This document shows positions 21,361 through 32,847 of a DNA stretch of 64,000 bases, piece after piece. Source of the DNA: Zhengitettix transpicula (taxonomy: Eukaryota > Arthropoda > Insecta > Orthoptera > Tetrigidae); assembly GCA_037074705.1 (NCBI GenBank), contig CM073594.1, positions 80,415,009 to 80,479,008 on the forward strand, written 5' to 3'. Made by a program: the position numbers and the translations under genes. A model generated the notes under the pieces. The model saw nothing but the letters and a program-made list of their open reading frames with translations. It ran no database searches and was not told the DNA's origin. Position 1 is the first letter of the stretch, and every line of letters starts with the position of its first letter.

Positions 21361-22168
21361 TTTGGCGTGTGTATATTTCTGTCTGTAGCGTGATTTATTT
21401 ATGGACCATATTTTTGTAACAGCAGCTTAATGTTACAAAGCCGCTGGAAGACGTTATTAGATCTGAAGGACGGTTTGTGAATATGATAATGTTTCTACTC
21501 ATGTAAAACATTCATTTTTAGCACAAGTTCCTTGCGTTAATAAGAGTTTAAAAAGTTACTACAGGTTTAAATTCCAAATTGTAGGTAAAAATAAAATTAT
21601 AAGTTAATTTATAATGAAAAATAGAAACGTACATGTGGAAAGGATTTTTTATTGTTCTTGATGAAATGTATTCGACATTAAAAGTAGGATGGTGCACATT
21701 TCAACTGCTTATATTTTGCAACACGTGATTGCGGTCAGCGCATTTTATCGTTGGCCGGCTTTTAACATGCAAACGATCGTGACACTGGATTACAATTTGT
21801 AATTCTAGTTAACATTTGTATGAAAATATACGCACAAGTAGCGTAAATGTTGAGCATTCTTTTCGGGGTCTGCTCGCCAACAATCGTGTTATGGGACAGG
21901 GGAAATTCAATAGCAACAACTAACAGAGCCGTGTGATTAATTAAAATGGATACAATGTTTTGAGAGCTTAATTTGTAACATTTTCAAACCTATCATTTAC
22001 GAAAAAGTTTCATCTTTGAGTATCAATTATCTGTAACTTTTAAGTTTTCTTGAGACCTTTAACACAATTTAAAATAATCTACGAGTTGGAGAGAAATTTA
22101 TCTTAAAAATACGTCCTCGTGGAAACGAAAATAACCTGGAATCCACAGTCAGAAATATTTTAACACTA
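21361..22168. other. Unassigned AT-rich sequence
   Basis: No frame, repeat or element signature recognised over about 0.8 kb. Confidence 0.5.
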
Positions 22169-22702
22169 TTTTTATTTTTAGGTAACACGCTACATGAGGG
22201 TAATCCACATGACGGCAACACACCTTTAACAGCAAAGGAAGGGATTTAAAAGGGGGGATGCGGATCGGTAGAGGAAGGTAGCCAAGGGTTAACTAAGGCC
22301 ACCGGGCTATGGTTTCAGGATCCTACCCGACAATTCGCCTAAAGATGACGCAGGGAAAACCCTAGAAAAACCTGCATCACGTAGGTCGGGCATTTGGTAC
22401 TTAGTCCCACGCCTATCCGATGGCAGGAGAGGGGTTCGCTGTGGGGTGGCAGCTTTACCGTCTCCGTGCCTCGACCAGTTTATGAGGCAGCTGGCAGACT
22501 GTTACCAATGGGAATTGCGGACAACTCTTACCGAATTCCCAAGATCTGCGACCCCGAAACATACACCTCTCAAAACAGGCCGAGGTGCCTCGGCATGTGG
22601 GAACCTTAGTTCAAAAAACCAGAGAGATGTGAAGGCATATCCGAAGGTAGCCTCCGCCAGGGCCTCTGGGAAGGTTCCTTCACCTTGGTAACAATATTTA
22701 AA
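22169..22702 (-). mobile_element. Rep-A copy 6
   Basis: Starts TTTTTAGGTAACACGCTACA and runs through all landmarks to GGCCTCTGGGAAGGTTCC, then directly into copy 7 near 22703. More diverged than copies 2-4. Confidence 0.85.
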
Positions 22703-22945
22703 CGAGTTTTCTGGGTAACAGGCTACATGAGGGTAAACCACATGATGGAATCTCCCCTTTAATAGCAGAGGAAGGGATTTGAAAGGGGGATGCGGAAAGG
22801 TAGATGAAGGTACCAAGGGTTAACTAGGACCCCCGAACGATGGTTTAAGGATCCTACCCGGCAATTAACCTAAAAGTGATGCAGGGAAACCTCTAGAAAA
22901 ACCTGCTTCAGGTAGGTCAGGCTAACCCCACTGACGATAGTTTAA
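22703..22945 (-). mobile_element. Rep-A copy 7, 5' truncated
   Basis: Starts GAGTTTTCTGGGTAACAGGC and retains only the part nearest poly(A), up to CTGCTTCAGGTAGGTCAGG. Head-to-tail with copies 6 and 8. Confidence 0.8.
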
Positions 22946-22950
22946 GGATA

Positions 22951-23157
22951 TTTTTTTAGCGCAACTATGAGGGTAATCCACATGGTGGCCAATCCCCTTT
23001 AATAGCATGGAATGGATTTGATAGGGCGGATGCGGTAGGGTAGAGGAAGGCAGCCAAGTGTTAACTAGGGCCCCCGGGCTATGGTTTAATGACCCTACCC
23101 AGCAGTTCGCCTAAAAGTGATACAGGGTAAACCCTATAAAACCTGCATCAGGTAGAG
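22951..23157 (-). mobile_element. Rep-A copy 8, 5' truncated
   Basis: Starts TTTTTTTAGCGCAACTATGA and ends CCTGCATCAGGTAGAGCC, about the same break point as copy 7. Confidence 0.8.
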
Positions 23158-23212
23158 CCAAATTTTTTCTTGTACTCGTTTATTAAAAATTTCTACATCA
23201 CTTATTTATCCA

Positions 23213-24128
23213 CTAGCTGAGTGCCCGGCGTTGCTCGTGTCTTATTTATATAAACCCGAAAAAGAATTTAATTCTATATTAATCTTTAGTCAAGAAGACA
23301 CAACCTAAATCTAACTATTCCTAGTTCCGTACACAATTTCGACCAATAGTGCTTTAATTGAACGGCTATAAAATACATTGAATTTTATTGCATCAATCTC
23401 AACAAACATACCTCCGAATTTTTTTCCCAAACATAAATATACTGCATTAATTTAATAGCTATAAGATACATAGAATTTAATTGCATAATAGCAACAAACA
23501 TACCATCGTTATTCTTTAGAAATATAATTCTCCGCGAACAAATAATTGTCAGTAAGTCTTCAGACAGTACTTCTTGAGTAATGCAGGATATAATTGTCCA
23601 TCAGTATTCGCACATTACGAAGGATTGAAGTGATCAAATTGATAGCTACATTCCAAATGTAAAGAAATGGTGGCCATATTGCACTCACCAAATTAACTAA
23701 CATTTTCCGCAACGATTGTAAAGTATTTTGTATTGTTTTTTATTATCACTCGATGGAGTATTACTGGATAGAATTATACTTTTATTCAATGAAAATATTT
23801 CTGCTTCATTTCATTACGGAAAAATCGAACTATTTCCTTTGTTCGTCGCGTAGTAACGTCTCTCTATGTCGCGTGATGTCATGATATATTGGCGCGCAGT
23901 AATTTATCACTTAATGATCACTTTTTAAAATTATAATTCTTTTCACATTTATGCTAGTGGTTTGTCACCCCAACAGTACCGATTCTCGATTTTGGCAGAA
24001 TACGTATACCAATTTTTGTTGCATTCTGTCCACGCGATAAAATTTGTATAAAGAACAACGTAAATACATACATACATACATACATACATACATACATACA
24101 AATATACATCCTTTTTTATTATATAGAT
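23213..24128 (+). repeat. Rep-B copy, subtype with AAACCCG body and TATATAGAT end
   Basis: Head ACTAGCTGAGTGCCCGGCGT, then TTATTTATATAAACCCGAAA. The body includes CTCGATGGAGTATTACTGG, the region CAATTTTTGTTGC...TCTGTCCACGCGATAAAA, a (CATA)n microsatellite (24066-24100) and the end CCTTTTTTATTATATAGAT. Its 3' half is repeated in reverse at 56335-56870. Non-coding. A PLE follows immediately. Confidence 0.7.
24064..24102 (+). repeat. (CATA)n microsatellite
   Basis: About ten CATA units inside the Rep-B tail. The reversed copy has a shorter (TATG)n at about 56357-56372, so the tract is part of the element and varies in length. Confidence 0.9.
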
Positions 24129-24129
24129 T

Positions 24130-24790
24130 TAATTAAAGAATATCAAATATCCGTCATTTAAAGATCCACTAATACCCTTTTCTACGTGATTAAAAACCAC
24201 AGGGACCCACTTGACACCTACAGCAAACAATGTGTTGTTTATATAATCTCTTGCTCTGATTGTAAATCCTGCTACATAGGGCAAACAAAACGTTCCCTTA
24301 ATACACGTGTCAACGAACATGTAGTTAATACCAAATTCCCATTGATAAACAATCTTTAGTCTCCAAACATGTCATGAATTCGAAACGTACATTTGATTGG
24401 CAAAATGCTAAGATTTTAGACATTGACACCGGGTACAATTCCAGACTCATTTCAGAGATGCTTCACATTAAATCAAACATCACAGCTATTAATGCACAAA
24501 AAGACACAAAGAAAATCAACAATTTCTATGATCCCGTATTATTATGTTAAACCTACTGCTGTCCCACTGTCGTCGCTGCCTTATTGTTACGCTAACCTTT
24601 CGGCTCTCCCATTGTTGTTGCTTTTTGGCAGCTTTTGATTTTTGTCAACTGACGAGTGCTTTTGTGTCGCTCTCGGGTCTTCTTCGCACCTGAGGGAAAA
24701 GAACAAGGATCCCAGAAACGTTGTGTGGCATTTATATTATCACTTTTTTGTCTCAACCGACTTCATTTCTTATTAATTTAGTTTTGTATT
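24130..24790 (+). pseudogene. Penelope-like element: GIY-YIG domain and 3' end
   Basis: Starts with TTTAATTAAAGAATATCAAA, aligned with the PLE at 18700. QCVVYIISCSDCKS then CYIGQTKRSLNTRVNEH (about 24225-24320) is the zinc-like CxxC plus GIY-YIG core, here with YIG intact. The C-terminal domain continues in another frame (KILDIDTGYNSRLISEMLHI, 24410-24470). The tail CACCTGAGGGAAAAGAACAA then AGAAACGTTGTGTGGCATTT is at 24690-24740. The RT domain is absent; the 5' side is cut exactly at the preceding Rep-B end. Confidence 0.85.
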
Positions 24791-24825
24791 CATCGTACTT
24801 ACAAGTTATGTTACAAAAACAAAAC

Positions 24826-25445
24826 TAGCTTTCGGCGTTGCCCGGGTATTTATTTAAATTAACCCGGAGAAGGAATTGATTCGACAATAACGTCTTGGTA
24901 AACATTTCTAGCTTCAAATACGTCACTCTTTGGACCATTCACCCATTTACGTTCGTCCTTATTGTCTGTAATTACAAACTCCGTATTATTGATTGAATTT
25001 GCGTCCTTCTGGGAATAGAATTCACTTCTCTGCTTCTAGGAACGGATACAAATTTCTTCACGTGTCGAACGACCGGATTGACGTTGTAAAAACCTCATTT
25101 CAATTTATTTTTTTTATTAGAAAACTTGATGGAAAGACTTGCAAAAATGTAATTCATATTAGTAAAATGTTGCCACTTCCATTCTTTCCAGAAAAATAAA
25201 AACTCCTATTGCGTCTCCATATATTAATTATAATTACGTGTGACGATACAAATAATTTTTTATTAATTTTATTTTTTCATTTTCCTCCTCTCGCTGCATA
25301 CCGACGGACGTTTACGTTGAACTTAATCGGCATCTTTGTCACAGTTCATCTCAAAGACACCCGTCGTCAAAAATATGAATATGATCATTTTTATTTTTAA
25401 CATCATCTGCATGAAGGCTGATGAAACAACGAAAGCTTCTCTTAA
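24826..25445 (+). repeat. Rep-B copy, subtype with AACCCGGAGAAGGAATT
   Basis: Head AACTAGCTTTCGGCGTTGCC then GGGTATTTATTTAAATTAAC. The following AACCCGGAGAAGGAATTGA...CGACAATAACGTCTT matches the copy at 44264. The right limit is uncertain; the sequence after about 25100 is AT-rich and unassigned. Confidence 0.6.
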
Positions 25446-25713
25446 ATAATTATAACGAATAGATACATTATATTTATGAAATTTTATATATTGACAGGAT
25501 TAAAGGTTTTAATATTAAATTTTTACCTGTTTTAAAATCTTGATACTAAGATTGTAAATCATATTTGGACAAATTTTTCGTGAAAATACTCCACGTGTTT
25601 GCATTTTAAAACTCCGGAGTCGACTTCAATCTCGGATTAATTGGATATTTTATAACTAAGCCCTTACCACACCACTCTCAGCGTCCTTTTTCGATCCGCG
25701 ATACGGAAAACGA

Positions 25714-26199
25714 TGGAGTCAAGAAGGAGCTACCTTTGGGTATGCCTTTTCCTCTCCGTTTTTGAACTAAGGTTCCCACATGCCGAGGCACCTCGGCCTG
25801 TTCTGAGAGGTGTATGTTCCGGGGTAACAGACCTTGGGCATACTGTAATAGTTGTCCGCTATTCCCATTGGAATAGTCGGCCAGCTGCCTCATAAACTCG
25901 TCGAGGTACGGAGAAGGGAATGCTGCGTCCCCACAGCAAACGCCTCTCCCGCTATCGGAAGGGCAATGGACAGGTCCCCATTGCCTGACCTACCTGATGC
26001 ACGTTTTTCTAGGGTTTTCCATGCTTTTCAGTAGGCGAATGCCGGGAAGGATCCTTAAAACATAGCCTGGGGGCCCTAGTAACCCTTTGCTACCATCCTC
26101 TACCCTTCCACATCCCCCCTTTCAAATCCTTTCGTATCCTATTAAAGGGGAGATGCCCAACGTGGATTACCCTCATGTAGCCTGTTGCCCTAAAAAAAA
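25714..26199 (+). mobile_element. Rep-A copy 9 (first of a plus-strand cluster)
   Basis: In this orientation the repeat reads head to poly(A): AGCTACCTTTGGGTATGCC, TTTTGAACTAAGGTTCCCAC, GCCGAGGCACCTCGGCCTG, and finally CATGTAGCCTGTTGCCC with an eight-A tract. A poly(A)-bearing 3' end is directly visible. Confidence 0.9.
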
Positions 26200-26632
26200 T
26201 GCCTTTTACTCTCCGTTTTTGAACTAAGGTTCCCACAAGCCGAGGCACCTCGGCCTGTTCTGAGAGCTGCATTTTCCGGGATCACAGACCTTGGGCATAC
26301 GGTAAGAGTTGTCCGCTATTCCCATTGGAATAAACTGGTCAAGGCACGGAGAAGGGAATGCTGCGTCCGAACAGCAAACTCCTCTCCTGCTATCGGAAGG
26401 GCGTGGGACAAGTACCCAATGCCTTCTGCAGGTATTTCTAGGGTTTTACCTGAATTTCTTTAGACGAATGCCGGGTAGGATCCTTAAAATATAGCCCGGG
26501 GGCCCCAGTTAACCATTGGCTACCTTCCTCTACCATTCCGCATCCCCCCGTTTAAATCCCTTCCTATGCTATTAAAGGGGAGTTGCTACCATGTGGTAGA
26601 CCCTCATGTAGTCTGTTGCCCTAAAAAAAAAA
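26200..26632 (+). mobile_element. Rep-A copy 10
   Basis: Begins GCCTTTTACTCTCCGTTTTT directly after the A tract of copy 9 and ends GTCTGTTGCCC with a ten-base A-rich tract. It has an internal deletion between the TTCCCATTGGAATA hairpin and GGTCAAGGCACGG. Confidence 0.9.
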
Positions 26633-26654
26633 CTAATGAGTTTCAAATCAAAGA

Positions 26655-27192
26655 AGCCTGCTAGAGGATTCTCTCGCAGGTAAACCTTCCCTGAGAGCTC
26701 TGGCGTTGGCTAACTTTGGGGATGCCTTCTCAACTCTTTTTTTTTTTAACTACGGTTCCCATATGCCGAGGCACCTCGGTTTGTTTTGAGAGATGTATGT
26801 TCCGGGGTCGCAGACCTTGGGCATACGGTAAGAGTTATGCGCTATTCCTATTGGAATAGTCGGCCATCTTTCTCCTAAACTGGCCAAGGCATGGCGAGGG
26901 GTAAGCTGCGATCCCACAGAAAACCTCTCTCCCGCCATCGGAAGGGCGTGGGATTAGTACCAAATGCCCGACCTTCCTGATGCAGGTTTTTCTAGGGTTT
27001 TCCCTGCATTACTTATAGGCGAATGCCTGGTAGGATTTTTAAACCATAGCCCGGGGGCCTTAGTTAACCCTTGGCTAACTTCCTTAACCCTTCCGCATCC
27101 CCCCTTTCAAATACCTTTCCTATGTTATAAGAGGGGAGTTGCCCCTATGTGGATTACCCTATACATAGCCTGTCTACACACACACACACAAA
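26655..27192 (+). mobile_element. Rep-A copy 11 (TGTCTACAC end subtype)
   Basis: Starts at the full-length head hairpin GAGGATTCTCTCGCAGG and ends ATAGCCTGTCTACACACACA. The usual ACACCTAAAA end has turned into an (AC)n run. An internal T tract near 26740 separates head and body. Confidence 0.85.
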
Positions 27193-27349
27193 ATGAAAAC
27201 AAAAAACTAATGAGTTATTTTCGATGATTCTTCTCCTACAAAACTGGTGCTCAGAACATTATCTTAACATGTCTAAGTTCAGCTTTAAATTCAACGATCC
27301 CAATGCCAATCTTCCTTCCCGTTTGGAGTTGTAATTAGACTTTAACCAC

Positions 27350-28242
27350 GAGGCATGTTCAGAAAGCAGGTCTACTAGATTTTATATTATTTTAGTAAAA
27401 GTATATTTGAAAAAAAAATTTAAAGGATATCGTTGATAAACTTGTTGACTGTATTTGCACATAATCGCCATCCCGTTCAATGCATGTGGCGCAAGCTTCT
27501 TTATGCCCTCCTCGAAGAACTCTCCCGTCAGCTCCTTCCCCCACTTCAGATCCACTGCGCGTACTCGTCAGTTGAAAAGTTAATTCCACCCATGTGTTCC
27601 TTTAAAGGAGGTGAAAAGATGATAATCTGAAGGCGCCAAGTCATGAAAATACGCAGTTGGTTCAAAAAATCTCAACCAAATGGATCGAAGAGCGCCTTGG
27701 TGGCTAATGCTGTGTCAGGGCAGTTGTGGTCGTGCATCAAGCACACTCCTCTCGTAAGCATTCCCTTTTGTTTTAAATGCTCCTTTTGAGTTTTTTTTAG
27801 GGTCTCACAATATCGTTGTTCGTTGATGCTCTCTCCCCACCCACCGAGACTGATATTCGACAAAAATTATGCCTTTTAGGTCCTAAAATACTTTATTGTG
27901 GTTTTCAATTTTTTCGGAGATGGGGAATTTGTGTGACGTTAATGTGACGACTTTATTTTTGACTGAGGCGTGTAATGAACCACCTACGTTTCACGTCCAG
28001 TGACAATAGAGATAAAAAAAATCCTTATCTTCACCTCACGGATCACAGCACGCGGCTCGCACTTAGATGGATTTCTTCTCGAAATCTTTCACTAAACCGT
28101 GAGTTAATCTACTGCCGTGTTCCTGCGATTCTCGCTCTGTCAGCAGATCGCCCTCTACCACTCAGTGATGACAACCCTCAAAATACAAAAAAAAACCACA
28201 TACGTCATGGTCACTGTACACTTACTTTCGGAACATATCTCT
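27350..28242 (-). mobile_element. Degenerate mariner-like transposon
   Basis: The outer ends match as inverted repeats: AGGCATGTTCAGAAAGCAGG at 27351 and, reversed, AGATATGTTCCGAAAGTAAG ending near 28240. On the minus strand, between about 27860 and 27390, the frames read SINEQRYCETLKK, then GMLTRGVCLMHDHNCPDTA (the second catalytic D block, normally HDNARPHTA) and KEHMGGINFSTDE. These belong to a mariner transposase. The third catalytic region (SPDL) is degraded and the N-terminal half is barely recognisable. Transposase cuts and joins DNA at TA targets in the nucleus. Inactive. A different subfamily from the neighbour at 28735. Confidence 0.85.
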
Positions 28243-28734
28243 TACGTCACACTAAAAATCTCCGACACTAACATTGGTCGTTTTCGAATTTTTTTTAAAA
28301 TTGATCAACGTGTGAAAATAAGTTTTTTTGCGAAAAATACACAACTTTTATTTGTTCGATGACAGATTAAATTTTGCACAGCTTTTATAATACCAATTCC
28401 AAGACTTTTCGATGGATCCATTTTATACATTAGAATGTAATTCTGCTAACTATAAACAGTTAGTTCTCATAAATCTTTTCGTCCAAATAAAAATCAATCA
28501 TGTTTGTAGGTTGCTGAAAATGAAGTAAAACTCATTTTGATAAAAAAAAATTGTTTCATTAATTTGCTGTCTTATTACGAAATTAATTTCAAAATTTGTG
28601 TAAAACATTTGGGTTTTTTTCTACCCACTATAGAAGTTTCATCATCTAACGAATTTGTAACATTCACTCAAGTAATCTCGCCTTACCACTGTGAACAAAA
28701 AGTAAGGAGAATTTATTGATAAAGTATAAATTCT
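28243..28734. other. Unassigned AT-rich sequence between two mariners
   Basis: No recognisable feature. It may include the 3' terminal repeat of the second mariner, which I could not identify. Confidence 0.4.
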
Positions 28735-29772
28735 TTATTTATTCTTCCAAATCAATTTAATTCCCCTCAAAGTAATCCCCGTCCGATAAAACACACTTTA
28801 TCTAACGCTTTTTCCAGTCCTCGAAATAGTCAGAATACTCTTTTTCCGGTATAGCCTTCAAGACCTTCTTCGATTCGGTTTTTATCTCCTCAATCGTGTC
28901 AAAACGGCGTCCCCGCATTGGCCTTTTGAGTTTTCTGAATAGCCAGAAGTCGCACGGAGATAAATCAGGTGAATACGGTGGTTGCGGAATGATATTTATG
29001 GCAAAAAAGTCGCGAAGAACCAATGCAGTATGGCATGGTGCATTATCGTGATGAAGGAACAAAGACTTGTTCGCCCATAATTCCGGCCGTTTCAGACGAA
29101 TAGCTTTACGCAAATGACGCATAAGGCTCAAATAATATTATTTGTTGACAGTTTGGCCCGGCGGAAGGAATTCATAGTGCACCACGCCATGATAATCAAA
29201 GAAAACTGTCAACATGACCTTGATTTTCGATCGACTTTGCCGTGGTCTTTTCGGTCTTGCTTCGCCGGATTGGTCGGTCTTTTCAGGGTCGTATGCGTAA
29301 ATCCAAGTCTCGTCTCCAGTATTGATGCATTTCAAGTGGTCCTGATAGTCAGACAGAAAAGTTTCACACACATCAACGCGACGCTTTTTTTTTCCAAAAA
29401 ATTGTGCGATTTTGGCACCAATCGAGACTTGACGCGTTTGAGACACAAAACATTCTTCAAAATGGTTTTGGCTGAGCCAAATAATATTCCAACACTATCA
29501 GCGAGATCTCTAATTGTCCATCGACGATTTCAAGCACCAAATCTTTGATTTTTTGGACGTGGCCCTCGTCGGTAGAGGTTGATGGTCGTCGAGAGCGCGG
29601 TTCGCCTTCAACGCGTTCTCGGCCCTCTTTGGACACGTTGTACCACTTATAAACGTTTATTTTGTGACACAGTTTGATCACCAAAGGCCTTCCGCAACAT
29701 TTTCAACGTGTCCGAACAAAAAAGAATATTCGTTCCGCAAACAAAATTTGATGCAATTTCTTTGCTCCACAA
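28735..29772 (-). pseudogene. Mariner transposase, nearly full length but frameshifted
   Basis: Minus strand, N to C. EQRNCIKFCLRNEY starts near 29770; GRERVEGEPRSRRPSTSTDEG is near 29640-29560; INTGDETWIYAYDPEKTDQ (first catalytic D) near 29330-29270; VMLTVFFDYHGVVH and EFLPPGQTVNK to 29138. After a frame change, FLHHDNAPCHTA (second D) is near 29050 and PPYSPDLSPCDFWLF (third D, mariner D34D-type spacing) near 28990-28940. FEDWKKR lies before a stop at 28801, with residual similarity (GDYFEGN) to 28740. Total span matches a normal ~345-residue transposase. All three catalytic aspartates are visible, but two or three frameshifts or stops break it. Much better preserved than other transposons here. 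Terminal inverted repeats were not located. Confidence 0.9.
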
Positions 29773-30388
29773 AATAAATTATTGCAAAAATCAGAAAATT
29801 TACTTTTGGTTGTTTAAAAAAACACGTGTAACATGGACATAATTAAACCTTTTAACAAACAGACGCTTGGAAAATATTATAGACAGTCCTACCAACCTAG
29901 AAAAAAAAATTACCGGCCTTCCTAATACCCGGGAGTTTTAAATGACAATTTCAGCTTACTTTTTGATCACAGTGGTTTATATTTATTTTTACGCTCGTTC
30001 AGTATTAAATTTAAAATAATGAATTGAGAGTATGCTATATTTAGTGTGTTATATTATTTTATTTCATTATTCACTTTTTTAGAGATATGAAATAAATATA
30101 TCAGCCGGCCATAGACAAGTTTGCGTTTTATGGCAACATTTATTCTCTTGTTAATACTTTATTTTATTTCTAAAGAAAGTAATATTTTCGTAAGCGCAAG
30201 GGTTTTCTAAAATAAAACAAAAGGAGCGTTAAAGTATTTTTTGGTTAAAGAGGTATATTATTTCCTAATTAGAAACTAAGCGTAGTGTATGAGAAAACGT
30301 GTTTCTTTTAAAGCCTCACTACTAGACGTGAGTCGGAAGGAGAGCATACGAACCTAATTCAACAGAATTGAAATTTATAATTACTTTC
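29773..30388. other. Unassigned AT-rich sequence
   Basis: Right flank of the mariner. No frame, repeat or element signature. Confidence 0.5.
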
Positions 30389-30721
30389 ACTTCACAGCGA
30401 AGTTATCAATGGGGCATTCAAGTAATAACTCTCAGAGCGAGACTTGGAAATTGAATCCGGTGATAATATATGTAATGTAAAGTGGCGTAAAGCAGAATCA
30501 GAGGAATACGTTGCAAATCTCTCAAACGAATGGTAAAAGGGAAGGATAAAGGATGTGACAGACGTAGCAGAACGTCCATTCGAAACCGAAATTGTTGGGG
30601 AGGAGTGGGTTGAGGGAGGGGGGTGGCGAAGGAGGGAGAGCGGATTACGCAAAGTCGTAAAGAATATGAATGTGGTCTGAACTGAATAAAGGCAGCATCC
30701 TCCAAAACTTAACTGTATCAA
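30389..30721. other. Unassigned GC-richer block with overlapping minus-strand frames
   Basis: Two minus-strand frames of 109 and 95 codons overlap (30392-30721 and 30418-30705). The plus strand has a G-rich patch near 30597-30640 (GGGGAGGAGTGGG, GAGGGAGGGGGG). The predicted peptides are Ser/Thr/Pro-rich and match nothing I know. The block is single-copy in the window. Confidence 0.25.
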
Positions 30722-31660
30722 TACCTTTAATTTGAACGAATTAGATTATTATTTATTAAGGGGAATTTTAACGCACATCAAAGTCAAAAATGCAACGAAG
30801 AAATTTTATCTCTACACACGTAAAGACACATGTCTATGCTAAGTACAAAATATATTTTTTAATGAAATACTTAAGTTCATAATATGTGACCTCACAGCCA
30901 CCTCAGATAGAAAATGCAAAAGGGTTTGTTGAGCCGAGATCTTTATAGAAAAAAAAAGAATTCAGTTAAGCCCTTTTCCAGCTCATTTAAGCATCCAACC
31001 CAGTTCTCCCATCTTCGCCTTTTCCATTTAGACTCAAGTGGAGTTGCCAAGTGACATTAAAAGAGTTGGAGGATTTATTACCGGTTGCTGCCGTACATTT
31101 GTTTCGGAGCTGTGTGAGTGTATGTGTGTGTGTTTGTATGTTCGGAGCAAACAATAGCGCGTACAGCTCGAGGAGGCGAAAGAGTGCGTGAGAGAGGGAA
31201 CACACTGTGTGCGTCTGTGTCTGCCTGATTTACGGACTAGGAATGTGTGCCTGAGGATTACAGCTGTCCAGATGGCGTAAGCAGAGGGTAGAAATATGCC
31301 GTAATTAAACTGGAAGAAGGGGGCAAAAATATAACATTTGTTGGGGGCGGATTAAGTCTCTACTGTGAATAACGCGTTGTTCAACTGTTTCCTTTTTAGA
31401 AATCCATTTTAAAACGGAAGCGGAACTACCGAGAGATGCGTGTAAACTGAGACAGGTAGAAACCACCAATTTTAATTAAATTACTACCTCTTTCAATTTA
31501 GAAGACCCGCTGTACGAATTCATTTATGCAGGAAATGGAATGAAATAAAAATAATATGGTGCGATTAACAATCACGTTTTATAGTTTATTTACGATAAAA
31601 AATAATAATAAAATTATTACGGCTCTCTGTTTGTTAATGGACAGAATTTTATGTAATTAC
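30722..31660. other. Unassigned sequence with (TG)-rich patch
   Basis: TG-rich sequence at 31114-31140 (GTGTGAGTGTATGTGTGTGTG) and TGTGTGCGTCTGTGTCTGCC near 31206. No coding or repeat family recognised. Confidence 0.4.
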
Positions 31661-32420
31661 TAGCTGGGTGCCCGGCGTTGCCCGAGATGTCATTTATCTA
31701 TAACCCCCGATATGACTCCAATTTCGGCTGCTTTTGCGCAATTTTTATGTAACGCTACTCGAACCCTAATCATTATAATTAACTCTGAAACATATTTCTT
31801 CAACCCAAATATCTGCCGTGTTTGCATGTTCCAAAATTTGCACCCCGCTACCCCTGCATCTTAGGGGTAAATGCCAATTTGAATGTCGTAACTAAACACA
31901 GTGACTTCCATAACCTTTGATTTGACTCCAATCTCGGTTGTATTCGCGTTATTTTACTGTAAAGCATCTCCACCCCAAACCCGAAGGGTGTCCTTTTCAC
32001 AGGGCGTAGGGGATGAAAATTGTATTCAGATAACATTGGTAGAAACACTATCAATATCTTTGACCCCTAAAAATATTTATCCGACTCAAATATCGGCTGT
32101 TTTAGTATGTTTAAATATTTCCATCCCCGCTTCTGGGGGTGGAAGACGCGTCTCACCCCGACAGTGTTTGTTTCCTGGTCGCAAAGAACACGTGTACGAA
32201 ATTTGGTGAAAATTTCTCGACTGGTGTAGATTTGTATTTTATTTAGAAAACGTTTGAATTGGAAATAGAAAAGAGCTGTTTTTAGGGGTTTCCCGGAAAT
32301 TATTCGATTTTTTCTCGCCTTTTAAACCTTCCCTAGACCTCCACGAACATTTCAAGACTAAGCTAAGATAAATCCGTTCAGCCGTTCTCGAGTTTTAGTG
32401 AGACTAACGAACAGCAATTC

Positions 32421-32453
<33 letters not shown>
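31661..32453 (+). repeat. Rep-B copy, longest version, ending in (TA)n
   Basis: Head ACTAGCTGGGTGCCCGGCGT then TGCCCGAGATGTCATTTA. Two body modules follow, each with AACTCCAAT/ACTCCAATCTCGG and CCACCCC-type words. The end is AAATCCGTTCAGCCGTTCTC, GAGTTTTAGTGAGACTAACG and a TA microsatellite (32424-32453). This tail is common at the ends of dispersed insect repeats. Best template for defining the family. Confidence 0.75.
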
Positions 32454-32458
<5 letters not shown>

Positions 32459-32675
32459 TATGCAATGATTCAGATGTATTCAAACGCGAAATTGTACATA
32501 CATATTCCTTATCAAATAAATTATTTTTCAAATTATTAGATTTTACTCCCTATAATACAGATTAATCAAGTGAAATGAACGATTTGGCTCCTGTTGGTAC
32601 TTTCGTGTTCGTATAACAGTCACCGTTATTTCCAAAGGGAAGAGGTACGTATTTTTCAGTCCCTTAAGGCGCAGA

Positions 32676-32723
32676 CACACTGCTATCACGTCACGTGATA
32701 GAACGTGACGTGATAGCAGTGTG
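32676..32723. repeat. Perfect 21-bp hairpin palindrome
   Basis: Arms CACACTGCTATCACGTCACG(T) at 32676-32696 and its exact reverse complement at 32703-32723, with a six-base loop GATAGA. Lies at the left end of the candidate TTAA element. Confidence 0.95.
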
Positions 32724-32847
32724 TGATATGTTTTGTATAATTTGTTTCTTTAATTAATTGAGGTCAGGCCATTGTAAAGAACAGCATTGTTTGGCGCGAC
32801 AATGCAGAGACTATAATGGCTGCTACGAGTTGCTGTCGAGAAAGAGT

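Noticed and set aside
24064..24102. (CATA)n tract as a CRISPR-like or telomeric array
   Set aside because: Plain tetranucleotide microsatellite with no spacers and no telomere motif; it is part of Rep-B.
29114..29548. 144-codon plus-strand frame
   Set aside because: It is the antisense shadow of the mariner transposase.
30392..30721. 109-codon minus-strand frame as a gene
   Set aside because: Low-complexity Ser/Thr/Pro composition, an equally long overlapping frame, and no domain or splice context.
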